DNA of 64,000 bases, from the NCBI GenBank assembly GCA_935421135.1, contig OW285187.1, forward strand, positions 34,784,818-34,848,817, written 5' to 3'. Of this stretch, positions 48,101 to 59,505 are shown in pieces (positions within the stretch are counted from its first letter, which is position 1; every line of letters starts with the position of its first letter). The stretch is from Bugulina stolonifera. Its lineage: Eukaryota > Bryozoa > Gymnolaemata > Cheilostomatida > Bugulidae. A program made the translations under genes and the position numbers. The notes under the pieces are model-generated. The model searched no databases. It worked only from the letters and a program-made list of their open reading frames with translations, and had not been told where the DNA came from.

Positions 48101-51100
48101 TTCTTATACTCTCCCATTATTGTATTTATGTAAGTTATCATGGCTAAGATTAGATGCTGCCAACATTGCAAAGGGTTCGGAATGTGATGTATAAAACCGG
48201 GGAAAAGAGTATCATCTGGTCTCTCTAGTCATCTGTGAACATTGGTACATGAGCAACTCTCTGCTACAGAGAGCAACAAAATACAACAGCACTCACATTG
48301 TCACTTCAATGTGGAACCTATTACATATAGGCCTAAGGTACATAAACATCTACATGTATAATTACAAGAATTTGTAGATATCATGTTGACACAACTCTCT
48401 CCCCCTCACTCTGGTAAATTCTGGCATGTTGATCATTGACTTCTAATCCATCACCAACAGACCCATCCATTCTTGGGGAGGGCTTAGGACACAGTCTAGT
48501 GGGAAACTTGGTGTGTAGGCTATACTTATCCAGTCATTATGCACTGTAAGCTAGTTCATTATCGTACCCATTCTCTGCTTCCCCTTTATGCATTTGATGG
48601 CCGTAATTACAAATATTTGAGTGATTGAATTCATTTCGTAATAGAATAGTAATCTTCTAGTGGGCACTTAGGTTTGTAGGTGGAGTACAAGTTATTCCTC
48701 TCTCTGTTTCCCTCTCTCTATTATCATACAGGTTAAATTAGGTAACAGGTGTGAGAGCCCTAAAGGTACTGCAGAGCCCTGAAGGTACAGCAGAGCCCAC
48801 TCTACCTAATTCCATCTGATTATTGTACAAAAATAAGATTCTTATAATGATTATTATGGTTTGCTATAGCCTAAGCTTCTTCCTGACATGTATTGCATCT
48901 GAGTAGACTAGAGCTTGCCAGGTCTCTTTCTATGCCCAAACTCAAACTAAGGCTGCTTTCACACCCAGTATTTTGAAGACCTGAAAGTTGGGTAATAAAC
49001 TATTATTAATTAGTGTCTTTGCAACCTCTTGGACCGGTTTGGGTCACAAATAAAATTCCCAAGATAGCTGTTCAACCTAGACCGAGAGGGTTGACGTCTT
49101 GGGGTAATTCTTGGGCAGAGGGAACCATCCATAGCACATCGACACATCCAGATTTCTAGCATGAAAAATAGTATTTTGATTTTGGCCCAGGCCGGTGTGG
49201 TCGCGACCCGGTGGCAGAAGGGGGCTGGAAAATTCTTGAGCAAGTTGGTCTGTGCTGGAAAACGTTTAACTCATCTGCTATGTTAGCTATTTCATCAGAA
49301 TCTTGGTGCCATAAGGTTCAATGTTTTTCAAAAATAAGATATCACATTATGTGGGTATTCACCTGCTGACGCCACTGAACACTCTGTTTTGATCATAGTT
49401 TGAGGCTGATTTTGACACTTTTCTGCAATTCCTCAAGCAAAGGAGCAAAATATTTTTTAGAACAAAATAGATAACAAGGTTACATGAAGATTGCAAAAAC
49501 TAGTCTAAACTATTTTAGTTTGTTTCTGACAAGTTCATCAATGCAACAAAGTTTTTGAGGGTGGACTTAGGGGCACCCCAAATATACGTCAATAAACATT
49601 ATAGAAACCAAGTATATGAACACACTAATCAAATACATGTGGTGTTTGTGACACGCTGGGTTCAATAGTCTATTCACACCGAACAGCGTGCTTCGCCTAC
49701 ATGAACGTAGCTATGTTAGTGTATAGCATATCTGTGGCCAATCAGACGCTAATTAGCCTCTCTCATTGACCAATACAACTGTTGGATGAATCTCAATGGG
49801 AAATCCTACAGACTTGATCATTTCGAACTCAACTTCTGGCCTTGCCAGCCAATGTAAGTCTAGCAAGTGCTGGAGAATATAAATCATATAAAATCAGAAA
49901 TCATGCAACTTGGAAGGAAGATAACAATGGAGAATTTATCTGGCAACGATTTGGATATATTTGAGTCTATCGTCCAGTCTCTACACCTAATGGACAGGGT
50001 GGAGGAAGAGGGTATGGACGATCGTGACATACAGCTACTGGCTCTAGCAGCTCTGGTAAGGCTGAGAATATTCTATTCTGTTATGTCTATCCTGCAATGT
50101 CAGCGGATCCTAGCACTTTAGCTGCCAAACTTTCTTCACATTTCAATATTGATATAAGGTGAAGTGTTGATATTGGACTGCTCTCAGCAATCCATCCACG
50201 TTGATTGAATGCTGTATGCAGTGTGTGCAGACGACACCCTAATCACTAATCAATTACATGCTCTCATGTTTGCTTTGGAGGAATTGAACATTTCACTTGC
50301 TACTCATAGTCACAATGATATGGCCTGATGTGTGCTATGATGTGGCATCAGCAGGGCTTAGCGGTTAAATTGATAAAAATCCCAGAATTTGATGACTGAG
50401 TTGACCACTTTGACTTCCTGGAAATAGTGTCATACATACAAGACAGTTGTTACTCAATAACATATAAAAGATAAAGCAATATAGTAAGTATATACCCTTA
50501 TCCCATGACAAGAATGACCATAGATTATGTTTGTAAAGTCCAAGCATGATCTGTACTTGTCATATAGCATGTGCCATTGTATAGGGCTAATAAGCTATTG
50601 TATGTCAAGTATAAAGATAAGGTTATAATAACTACTGCAATGTATAGTTACTATATACACTGCACATCTAATGATAGCAAAGTGTTACCAAAGTGGTTTT
50701 TTGGAAACTTCCCAAATGGCCTCAGAGCTGCCTATGACAACACAAACTTTCTAATAATGGCCCAGGGTTTAGGATTTTCCATAATAATCTAGAGACAGTA
50801 TAAAATGTGTGTCTATTGTGCACTCAGTACCAGTAACAGTTTTGGGACCAACTGGGTACCTTGTGATGTTTAATAGTTCACTAAATATACCTGTTACCCA
50901 GTACTACTATGTCAGCGTTTGTAAGATTCATAGCTTCAAGGTCTTCTACCTTCTACTCCTCTACCATGGTAGGTACTTGTAGGCTTATACAAGCAGTGTA
51001 TACAATTATAGGAGCACATCATGTAAATGGTAATATTGTAGTTATTACTACTGTTGATATGTTTTCCAAGAATAATATAATTACTTTGAGCATATTGTGC

Positions 51101-54100
51101 ATATACATGACTGTATTAAATATATTCGTATTACTTGTTGTACCACGATACGTTTCTGTTGCAGAGAAAAAGGAAAAGAAAGGATGTGGATGATGACTCC
51201 ATGAGTGTACAGAGTCTGAACATTGTACCAGAACACAAGCATGCCACCACAGAGAAGAAGAGCAAGAGAAGAAGTCTCGTCAAGATGTTCTCCCCTTCGA
51301 CCACCAAGGTGGGTTGTGTATTATATACATACTGTGTCTCTAGGTACCACCAAGGTGGGTTGTGTATTGTATACAACCATACTGTGTCCCTAGGTACCAC
51401 AAAGGTGGGAAACACTGTCTTGTACATGTAGGTGGGCGGACAGGCTATAGTACTGCAGTGTATGGGTACAAGTAGGTTCTTAGTGCATACACTATCTGTA
51501 ACAAGTGCTTTGAAGAACCTACTTCAGGGTGTAAAGTAATTACTGCTCCTTCTATGGCCTCTCTCGGTGTAATACCTGCTCTATAGCTACCTACTCACTA
51601 AATGTAGTTACCTACAATTCTTGACAAAAACAACCCCAGGATATGTTAGTAAAATGGAATACATTATGTTGTTGATGAAGATGCTCCATGAATGATATTA
51701 CTTGGTAACAAAAGCATCTATATCTTCTAGTTGGACTGCTGTTTGAAGCTATCTTATCTGTTATTTGTGTTTAAATTACAGTCAATAGCACATTGGTATG
51801 TGTGCAAAAAATATTGCTACTTTTTACTCTCCAAGTTTTTGTGCTACATCCTCACAGGAGAAGGAAAAGTCTTTTATTATGTTTTCTTACTGGATAAAAA
51901 CTTGTAATTAAAGATGTTGCTGATACAATATACCTGGCAGTTGTAGAAAGCCAAAACAAGCATACATGTGTTTTTTGCATGCATGTGGCATCAGCGTGGA
52001 GTAGATTAGCAAAGACAAGTGTCACTGCTGCTGCTGTAATAACACTAGAACATGCAGCTATGCAGCCAGTCTGCATATTATAGTGTCATGTGGTCATTCA
52101 AAGGGCAGGCAGCGTGCAAGGCAGCAGTGGTACTAGTGACAGTATGGCTAGGTTATCTCTCTTTAGGAATAGGTGTAACAGCAGCAGCAGGGTATCAGCA
52201 TGTAAGCTGTGTGGGGATACTATACCTAAACAACCACCTAAACCACTAAAGGTTTGTACAGTAATGAGTAACAAACGAGTACTACAGGTATTAGGGCGTA
52301 TTGTAAGTTACAATGTGCATGTATATGGACATAATTATACTTATATGTATATACATTATTGTAGAGATCTTTCAGCTTCAAATCACACGGCAGTGCTCCC
52401 TCTGGTGGAGGACAAACCCCACACAGACAGATATCTCCCTATAAGAAGCCGAAGCCAGCCTGTGTGGACAGGAGAGCCAGCAGTTTATGGTGTGAAACAG
52501 TAGACGAGGTGGCACGCTCTGCCATCTCCAACAGGGAGAAACAAAGACAAGAGGTGGGTAGCACTGCTACTGCATGTAACGCTGCTACTGCATGGTAACA
52601 CTGTAGTTATGTTTGGATTACAGCTAGGACAGTACATTCAGATCATTTTAATGCACAGTTGGTATGTGAAAGTCCCCACTAAACCTGTAGTTATATCATA
52701 TAATATGCTACCACAAAGGCAGCTCAGTCTCATAAAGTGTGAATATTCTATAGTCTACCCTTTGTGTACCATACAGTGTATCATAGACTGTACCTACTAC
52801 CCCCACTGTTTGACTCTAGTACACTATCTCTACCTATTGTATAATGGTGTAGAATTTACATAATTTAAAGCTATATTGTACTTGAGTGACACAAGGTAGC
52901 TATTGATCATGTATTCATTGTTTCCACAGTGCAATGACAGAGTCTGGTGATATGCCAACTACCAGCACACTCTCTCTCTCTCTCTCTCTCTATGTCTGTC
53001 TGTATGTCTGTATATCTGGCATGATTCAACCACCACCACCATTACCTCCACCATTACCACCACCATGCCACCAGATGCACACTGTCGGTCCTATGGTCAA
53101 GCTGCCTGTATATTATGATGTAGTGTGTACACTGCACCTGGGGAACTGTCCGTGTGTCTACATTATATATGTAATTATAGTTTTGTTGTATTTTAGGCAA
53201 TACATGAACTCTTACTGGGAGAAGAAGCAGTTATAGAGGATCTCACTAATATAGACAAGGTATGTCCCCCTCCCCTACCCCTCACTCTTACTGCTAACAT
53301 ACACTGTATACCCTACCCCTCACTCTTACTACTAACATACACTGTATACCCTACCCCTCACTCTTACTACTAACATACACTGTATACCCTACCCCTCACT
53401 CTTACTACTAACATACACTGTATACCCTACCCCTCACTCTTACTACTAACATACACTGTATACCCTACCCCTCACTCTTACTACTAACATACACTGTATA
53501 CCCTACCCCTCACTCTTACTACTAACATACACTGTATACCCTACCCCTCACTCTTACTGCTAACATACACTGTATACCCTACCCCTCACTCTTACTGCTA
53601 ACATACACTGTATACCCTACCCCTCACTCTTACTACTAACATACACTGTATACCCTACCCCTCACTCTTACTACTAACATACACTGTATACCCTACCCCT
53701 CACTCTTACTACTAACATACACTGTATACCCTACCCCTCACTCTTACTACTAACATACACTGTATACCCTACCCCTCACTCTTACTACTAACATACACTG
53801 TATACCCTACCCCTCACCCTTACTACTAACATATACTGGAGGCTAAATATATTATGTACTATGTAAATGATAGTGTAATCACTTGCCCTGGGCTCTCTCT
53901 ACACCAGTAGTCATTATACTGACTTGCCTTTCATTATTATTTTAATTCAAATTAACATTCCATGTAGGGTAATGCACAACATGACAATATATATCCTGTA
54001 TCAGGGTATGTAGGCTAACAATAATCTATCTCATGTCCACTACACAGCAGTAACATTACACAAGTACATATCACTTATTATTATATGTAGAGATGATTCC

Positions 54101-57100
54101 ATCCCTGGGAACTAGAGTAAGTGTAATATATGGCTCAGATAATGGCCTTTCGGGGTAAATCATACATACTAGAGGCTAGCGTTTAATTATATTTTATAGG
54201 TTGCTTGTTAACTTTACTGCCCCATTATTTATGGTTGCTACTACATGTATTTTACCCTTACCCTCTCTCTAATAGGCCTATTATAATACTGTACCCTATT
54301 ACATGTAACTACCAGAGTAGAGGTACTACACTATGTCTATGATATACACATACTATTGTTATGTCTCTCTATAGCACTACTATCAGCCCATGAAGCAGCT
54401 TAAACTAATGACAGAGGAAGAGCTGGATAGTATTTTCGGAATAGTTAGGAGACTCGTCCCCTTTCATGAAGGTAAGTCGGGTGGTCAGTTACCCCTCCCA
54501 ATAATAACACTGCGTAGTATTACCATAAATAGAACAGGAACTTGAGCTGAGGTACTGTCATTATACAAATACTAGAGACTAGTACTACTTGTTCTTATCA
54601 GTATTAGAGTAATATATAAACATACATGTATGTAGTATTCTATATTTATTCTCTTATTAATTCAGTCACTAATACTACAAGTGAATCACACTATAAATAT
54701 TGTGTAATGTGAGCTGATGCTAATCTCGAACACTGTTTGGCCCTACAGCTACTCACAAGTCACCATGATACATGATACATGTGACTGTGTAGCATATATA
54801 GATACAGATGCTAGTGTAGTAAATAGTGTATATTTTAACTGTAGTAGTACACCTCTGCCTTGTACTTTGGAACCTCTGCACTGGGTGTTATTTCACACCA
54901 TCCCTAGCTCAGGGGTTAGGTAGGGGTTACTGTATAACAGAACACTGCTGCTGACGCTGGCTATATGAGTAATATATTGGTTAAATCATTGAAATAACAA
55001 AAATAAGAGTTTTGTAAATACAGGTAATAGTGGGGTAGCAAGGCATTCAGTGCATACTAAGAGGTAAAAGGTTTCACTGTTTGATTTATTAGGTGCTTGT
55101 TTTTATAAGCTGTGAAATATACTGTATAGCCTACAGTAGTTGGTGTGTAAACTCTCATGTACACTATAATGTTCACATAGTAAATAGGTGCTACACGCTG
55201 TGATGTGTTCATTGTATTCATATATTGTTTATATGTTACAGATTTACTGAGCTGTTTGAAGGCCATGAGAAAGTCAGATGGTACTATAGGCAGTATAGGA
55301 GATGTATTCCTACAATGGGTTAGTATTTAATTACTACAATCATGGCCTACATTATCAATACTACAATATACTCTGTGCTGTCAAAGGGAGCAGTTGGCAG
55401 CACTTCCTGTGATATAACAATAGCATTTGTTGGCCAAAATCTTCCTCAACAACTGTTTCATTCACTTTTGGGCCCTACATGTGTGTATAGCTATAAATAG
55501 TACTGATTGTTAGTGCTTACTATTGTGATAGGAGCTATTATTAGCAACAGATGTACATCCAGTATGCATGCAATCAGCTGGACCAATTATAACTAATTTG
55601 ATCTTTTGGTAGATGAGATTTTTATATCCATGATAATGTTAGCTAGGCTCCATTGTGTACGTTGATGTGTGTATAATAATATACTAGAGAAGTTAGTAAT
55701 CTGCTAGATAGATAGCACCTTGCCAACACATACACTGCCTGCCATCTTTAACCTTCTGTAACATTTCCTCTGCTCAAACTTTTTGTCTATTCAGATCAAG
55801 TGAAGGTTTTTGCTGTTCCCTTGGTGAATGACGTGTGTTATCCTTGTTGACATATCTACATGTACAGTATATCCTCAAACATGGCGTGACAGCAGTTTGT
55901 GATCTTTACTTTATAGTTACCCAACCTGAAGCATTATGAAACGTATTGCGCTAATCAAGTATTCGCTAAGGGCCTCCTCGATCAAAAGAAAAGTGACAAG
56001 AAAGTTGAAGACTTTCTCACCCGATGTTTAGAGTCAAAATTTAGTAGGAAGCTAGAATTGTGGAACTTCTTAGGTAAGTCTGGTACCAGGTGATGTGTAG
56101 TCTGGAGATGGTAGGTTTAGGATTAGGTGGTTAATGTGATGTGTGATGTTAGGATTATAGGCTATACCAGTAGATCCATGTAGGAGATACTTAGAGTTAC
56201 TGTGCAGATGGACTACTAACTACTGCTAACTGATTGCTATATGCATTGACTAATGCTGATAGAGAGGGTGATATGGTCCTAGTAGAGCACCTGCTGTAAT
56301 AGTCGTCATTACTTGGAGCACCTGATGTAAGAGTCGCCATTACTTCTGTTTGATGCTCATCTTGGGTGCTTTCATTGTAGATCTCCCTAGGAGTCGGTTA
56401 GTTAAATATCCCATACTACTCAAACAAGTGCATAAACACGTAAGTATTACCTACATGACAGTATTACCTACATGACAGTATTACCTACATGACAGTATTA
56501 CCTGCATGGCACAAAGTTCTCTATTACCTCCCCCTTAACCCTTCCCAGAACCCCTTGCCACCTGTGCGATAGTACCCAGCCATATGTAATATGTTATGTA
56601 CTCAGATTTGGCATCTACTGACCTAGTCTGGTGAAAGTTGTTTGAAACAACATTATTGGTTACCCAGTTTTAGTACAATCTACATGTAGGAGCCCCCTCC
56701 CCATTTACATAATTATGTGTCTACATGTAGGAGCCCCCTCCCCATCTACATATGTGTCTACATGTAGGAGCCCCCTCCCCATCTACATATTGTGTGTCTA
56801 CATGTAGGAGCCCCCTCCCCATCTACATCTACATGATTATGTGTACATGTATGTGCACAGCGTATGCAATGCTGTGATGGCTGCTATAAAAATATATTTA
56901 TACTCCACTAATTATCTGTTTTTACTAGTGATATCTATCTTAGTCACAAGGTTAATTGTTACTTGAATAATTGTTTGCTTTGTTAGTGTCAAAGTCTCTA
57001 CTCCAAGAGTAATGCTGACTATTTTCTATTTATAGACAGAGGATAGCCATCCAGACAAAGAGGCCATAGCCAAAGTGGTAAGTTGATGATACGACACTAT

Positions 57101-58839
57101 CATCATGTATTTGTGTATTATTGTTATTACAGTAACACATTGGGAAACAGTGGTGGTACTGATGGCACAATACTGTAGGCAGTGTTACAACATTGACTTA
57201 GTATTGCCCTGGTAATAGTCAAACCAAACCGCCCACCATATTTGGAATGCGGTTGTCACTGAAAGCCGGTAGCAATATTATAATGTTATATGAAGTATGC
57301 AATCCAACCTTTGACTGACGGCATGTATTTCTGCATATAATTACCAAACATATTATACATGTATCTTGATAATCCTTTTGAAAACATCAACAACAATAAC
57401 AACAACAATGACACTATTCTAGTGTAGCTTATTTTAGCAATTTCACGTAGATTCTGGCATGTTTTTGCAGCTGGATATGGTAGATGCTGTGATAAAGGAA
57501 GTTGATGTAAAGATGGGTGAATCCTTGTGTAAACACACCATCAGTCTCTTGCATTTTCTCTACGACTCACAGAGGTGTGAGCTTATCAACGAGTCTACGG
57601 CCATCTTGTGTTCTGGTCAGCTCAAGAATGATAGAGGAACGGTGAGTGTGTGTTTATGGTTCGTGGTGGCTGACTACAGTTCATTAGATCATGTATTATG
57701 TAATGATTTAGTAACGGTGTGAAACCAACCGAATGGTGATATCACTCTAGCTAGCTAGCTCGCTAGTGCGTGTATTATTAAGTGAAGGGAAATGGAACCA
57801 AATTTGCATTAGGACCATGAAGAAATGAGAACATATCCTGTTAGCTAAACCAGTCAACCTGTTGGGATATTATAAATCACAGCATGACAGTGGTGAACAT
57901 ACTTGTTGTTATACCAAATCAAACATATATGGTTTCGCACGGGTGAGCAGTAATGACTCTAAAGCCGTTGAATAAAGTAATATAATCTTATATATTAGAG
58001 ATTAGCCAACAGTATTTGGTAATTTGTGACACAATATTCTAACGACTATCATTTGAACACATGAGATGGTGTATTGGTGCAGAGAGTTCAGTAACTTTTA
58101 CCTGTGTTGTAATCAATGACTTGTTTTCTCATTCTAGAAGTTGCATGTGGTACTTTTCGATAAAGTTTTGGTTGTTACCCGCATGGCTACTCGTAACAAC
58201 GTGATGGGTTACCAAGTGGTTAAAGAACCTATTCCTTTAGCCGATCTCAATTTGACAGATCTTGCCGAGACAGAAGGAAAGAAAGGATCCTTCAAGAATA
58301 TCATACGTATCGGCTCATCTCTGGGTAGGTAGCTCTTATTCCTCGCTATACACTCTCTAGCTAATGTACAACCACTTAGATGTACATTCATGTCACCTAC
58401 AACCACTTAGATGTACATTCATGTCACCTACAACCACTTAGATGTACATTCATGTCACCTACAACTTTGTGTGTAATTTGGAGTTATATGCAAATGGAAG
58501 ACAACTCCAATTGATATGTTATCTCTTGTATTGCAAATATAATATGTAACGCGCCTGGCCTACACCTGAGCGTGTACATGTATATAATTTGGAGTTGTGT
58601 ATCCATGAATGCTATTTTGCAAAAGAAAGATAACTCATATTTATACACAACCACTTGTAGAAAAATCAGCCTTCAGAGTCGCGACAGCTTCAGGTCAAGC
58701 GCATACTCTGTTTGCCAGGGATGAGCATGATAAAAGGCAATGGCTGACGTGTCTGAGGAATGCAGTAAATAAAGCTAGTGATGACAGCTGTGAAGCTAAT
58801 ATTACACCTTGTAATAAAAGTCAAGAGACTGTGGTGTAA
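45146..58839 (+). CDS. ARHGEF3: RhoGEF with DH-PH domains, ARHGEF3/NET1 group
   Basis: Exons: 45146-45303, 47137-47248, 51165-51308, 52365-52553, 53197-53259, 54375-54471, 55242-55318, 55917-56073, 56381-56439, 57036-57077, 57471-57641, 58138-58324, 58661-58839. They give 544 residues in continuous phase. The N-terminus is basic (KRSRTLLKRI, RKRKRKDVDDD), suggesting nuclear localisation signals as in NET1. The DH domain (about residues 190-400) shows REKQRQEAIHELLLGEEAVI, LWNFLDLPRSRLVKYPILLK and LVPFHEDLL. The PH domain (about 405-530) shows GQLKNDRG, KLHVVLFDKVLVVTR and KRQWLTCLRNAV. Family role: activates RhoA-type GTPases by nucleotide exchange. It would be equally related to vertebrate ARHGEF3 and NET1. 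AATAAA at 58930-58935 follows the stop by about 90 bp. Two further candidate first exons are listed separately. Confidence 0.92.
45189..45290 (+). repeat. In-frame coding repeat GVDKGSDPLVTA
   Basis: A 36-bp unit occurs about 2.5 times inside the first coding exon of the RhoGEF gene (GVDNGSDPLITT, GVDKGSDPLVTA, GVDKK). It is probably disordered and prone to length change. Confidence 0.85.
45655..45857. repeat. 32-bp tandem repeat, about 6 copies
   Basis: The unit CAGCACACAATATACATGTA followed by CATATAACTATA lies in RhoGEF intron 1 and abuts the hAT-like element that starts at 45858. Confidence 0.9.
45858..46635. mobile_element. hAT-like non-autonomous element
   Basis: The left end CAGAGGTGGACAAAG and the right end (reverse complement) CAGTGGTGGACAACA are inverted. 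No 8-bp duplication is visible, and the left flank lies in a tandem repeat that may have erased it. It shares internal blocks with 26458-27110. Confidence 0.55.
48940..49700. other. Intronic stretch, possibly old transposon
   Basis: GGCTGCTTTCACACCCAGT near 48950 and a loosely inverted TTCACACCGAACAGCG near 49675 could be decayed ends of a DNA transposon. A 77-codon minus-strand frame at 49010-49243 has no recognisable domain. Weak evidence. Confidence 0.2.
49903..50055 (+). CDS. Candidate alternative first exon 2 of the RhoGEF
   Basis: An ATG opens 51 codons (MQLGRKITMENLSGNDLDIF then acidic helical sequence ending LALAAL) and stops exactly at CTCTG|GTAAGG in phase 0. This matches the phase-0 acceptor of the exon at 51165. 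It would replace the 45146 and 47137 exons. ARHGEF3 and NET1 genes are known for alternative N-termini. Confidence 0.55.
51301..51420. repeat. Tandem duplication of an exon end and its donor
   Basis: The end of the 51165-51308 exon plus donor (ACCACCAAG|GTGGGTTG) is repeated twice more at 46-50 bp spacing. Each copy is preceded by CTCTAG or CCCTAG, so two 11-base pseudo-exons (51344-51354 and 51394-51404) are framed by splice-like sites. Confidence 0.9.
52144..52251 (+). CDS. Candidate alternative first exon 3 of the RhoGEF
   Basis: An ATG opens 36 codons, MARLSLFRNRCNSSSRVSAC then KLCGDTIPKQPPKPLK, and ends at AAG|GTTTGT in phase 0, compatible with the exon at 52365. It is basic and serine-rich. 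It could also be part of a longer exon open from 52090. Splicing is not proven. Confidence 0.5.
52973..53075. repeat. (CT)n, (TCTG)n and CCACCA simple repeats
   Basis: A short CT tract, CTGT-rich sequence and CACCACCA runs lie in the intron between 52553 and 53197. An open frame across them is a simple-repeat artefact. Confidence 0.85.
53268..53845. repeat. 38-bp minisatellite with pyrimidine tract and TACTAAC, about 15 copies
   Basis: The unit ACCCTACCCCTCACTCTTAC then TACTAACATACACTGTAT starts about 10 bp after the donor at 53260. Each unit carries a pyrimidine tract and a perfect branch-point-like TACTAAC, or TGCTAAC in some copies, but no AG acceptor. Confidence 0.96.
56443..56508. repeat. 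17-bp tandem repeat directly after a donor, 4 copies
   Basis: GTATTACCTACATGACA in tandem begins within 5 bp of the donor of the 56381-56439 exon (CAC|GTAAGTATTACC). Confidence 0.9.
56683..56832. repeat. Four-copy repeat with CTACATGTAGGAGCCCCCTC
   Basis: A unit of about 40-50 bp with variable spacers in a RhoGEF intron. Confidence 0.85.
58365..58463. repeat. 35-bp tandem repeat, about 3 copies
   Basis: ACAACCACTTAGATGTACAT then TCATGTCACCT is repeated about 40 bp after the donor at 58325. Confidence 0.9.
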
Positions 58840-59505
58840 CTACTTACATGCATGTACTACTACATACCACTACTACTTATATAGCATCAACATGTATACT
58901 TTTTGTACATATTTTTTGTAACTACTTAAAATAAACTAATACTCTTTGTATCAATACTTGTATATAGATTGCACATTAATATTCATGTACATTATTTATA
59001 CACAAACACTGTCACTACATGAACATATCCATTTTACCTTTTCAAATTTTAGTAAAATATAGCCTAGGCTCATACTCTACTTCTGACCTCAATTTTATTA
59101 CTGGGAACTCTAGGGCCAAATATCACAGGGTCAAATATCATCATATTGAACCGTGATATTGTTAGTGGCCTATTTCGTACAGAAAACAAATTATAAAATA
59201 GGGCCTTGTGATGTTTCCATGATTTTATTAGCACATGTAATGGTTATAATATATACAGTTGGTTGTCAGGGCTGCCCTACTATAAAATGGATTTGACTAC
59301 TGCTATCCACCCATCTCTACAATACTAAATTACTGTCTGGTTAATCTTGTCTATAAGGTCCTCTCAGTAAAATTGATTATTCATATTAAACAACACCCAA
59401 ACCTAACTAACCTTGCAAGTACAACAAACTTTCCATACTTATAAATAAAATATAAAAAAGATATGATTGAGCAATTTTTTCATGTAAATATACAGAATAA
59501 AAGCT
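58840..59505. other. Intergenic gap between convergent RhoGEF and collagen paralogue
   Basis: Holds the RhoGEF poly-A signal (AATAAA, 58930-58935). On the minus strand AATAAA lies at about 59224-59229, roughly 280 bp past the collagen stop. Nothing else is recognised. Confidence 0.5.

Noticed and set aside
50150..50330. Possible reverse-transcriptase fragment (a frame with GCAGACGACACCCTAATCAC, ADDTLI)
   Set aside because: A single short motif without the neighbouring RT blocks. It could be chance, so it is not annotated.
58460..58640. Dispersed TTTGGAGTTGT motifs (also near 35550 and 44885) as one repeat family
   Set aside because: The shared stretch is only about 11-15 bp, with no defined ends or duplications.
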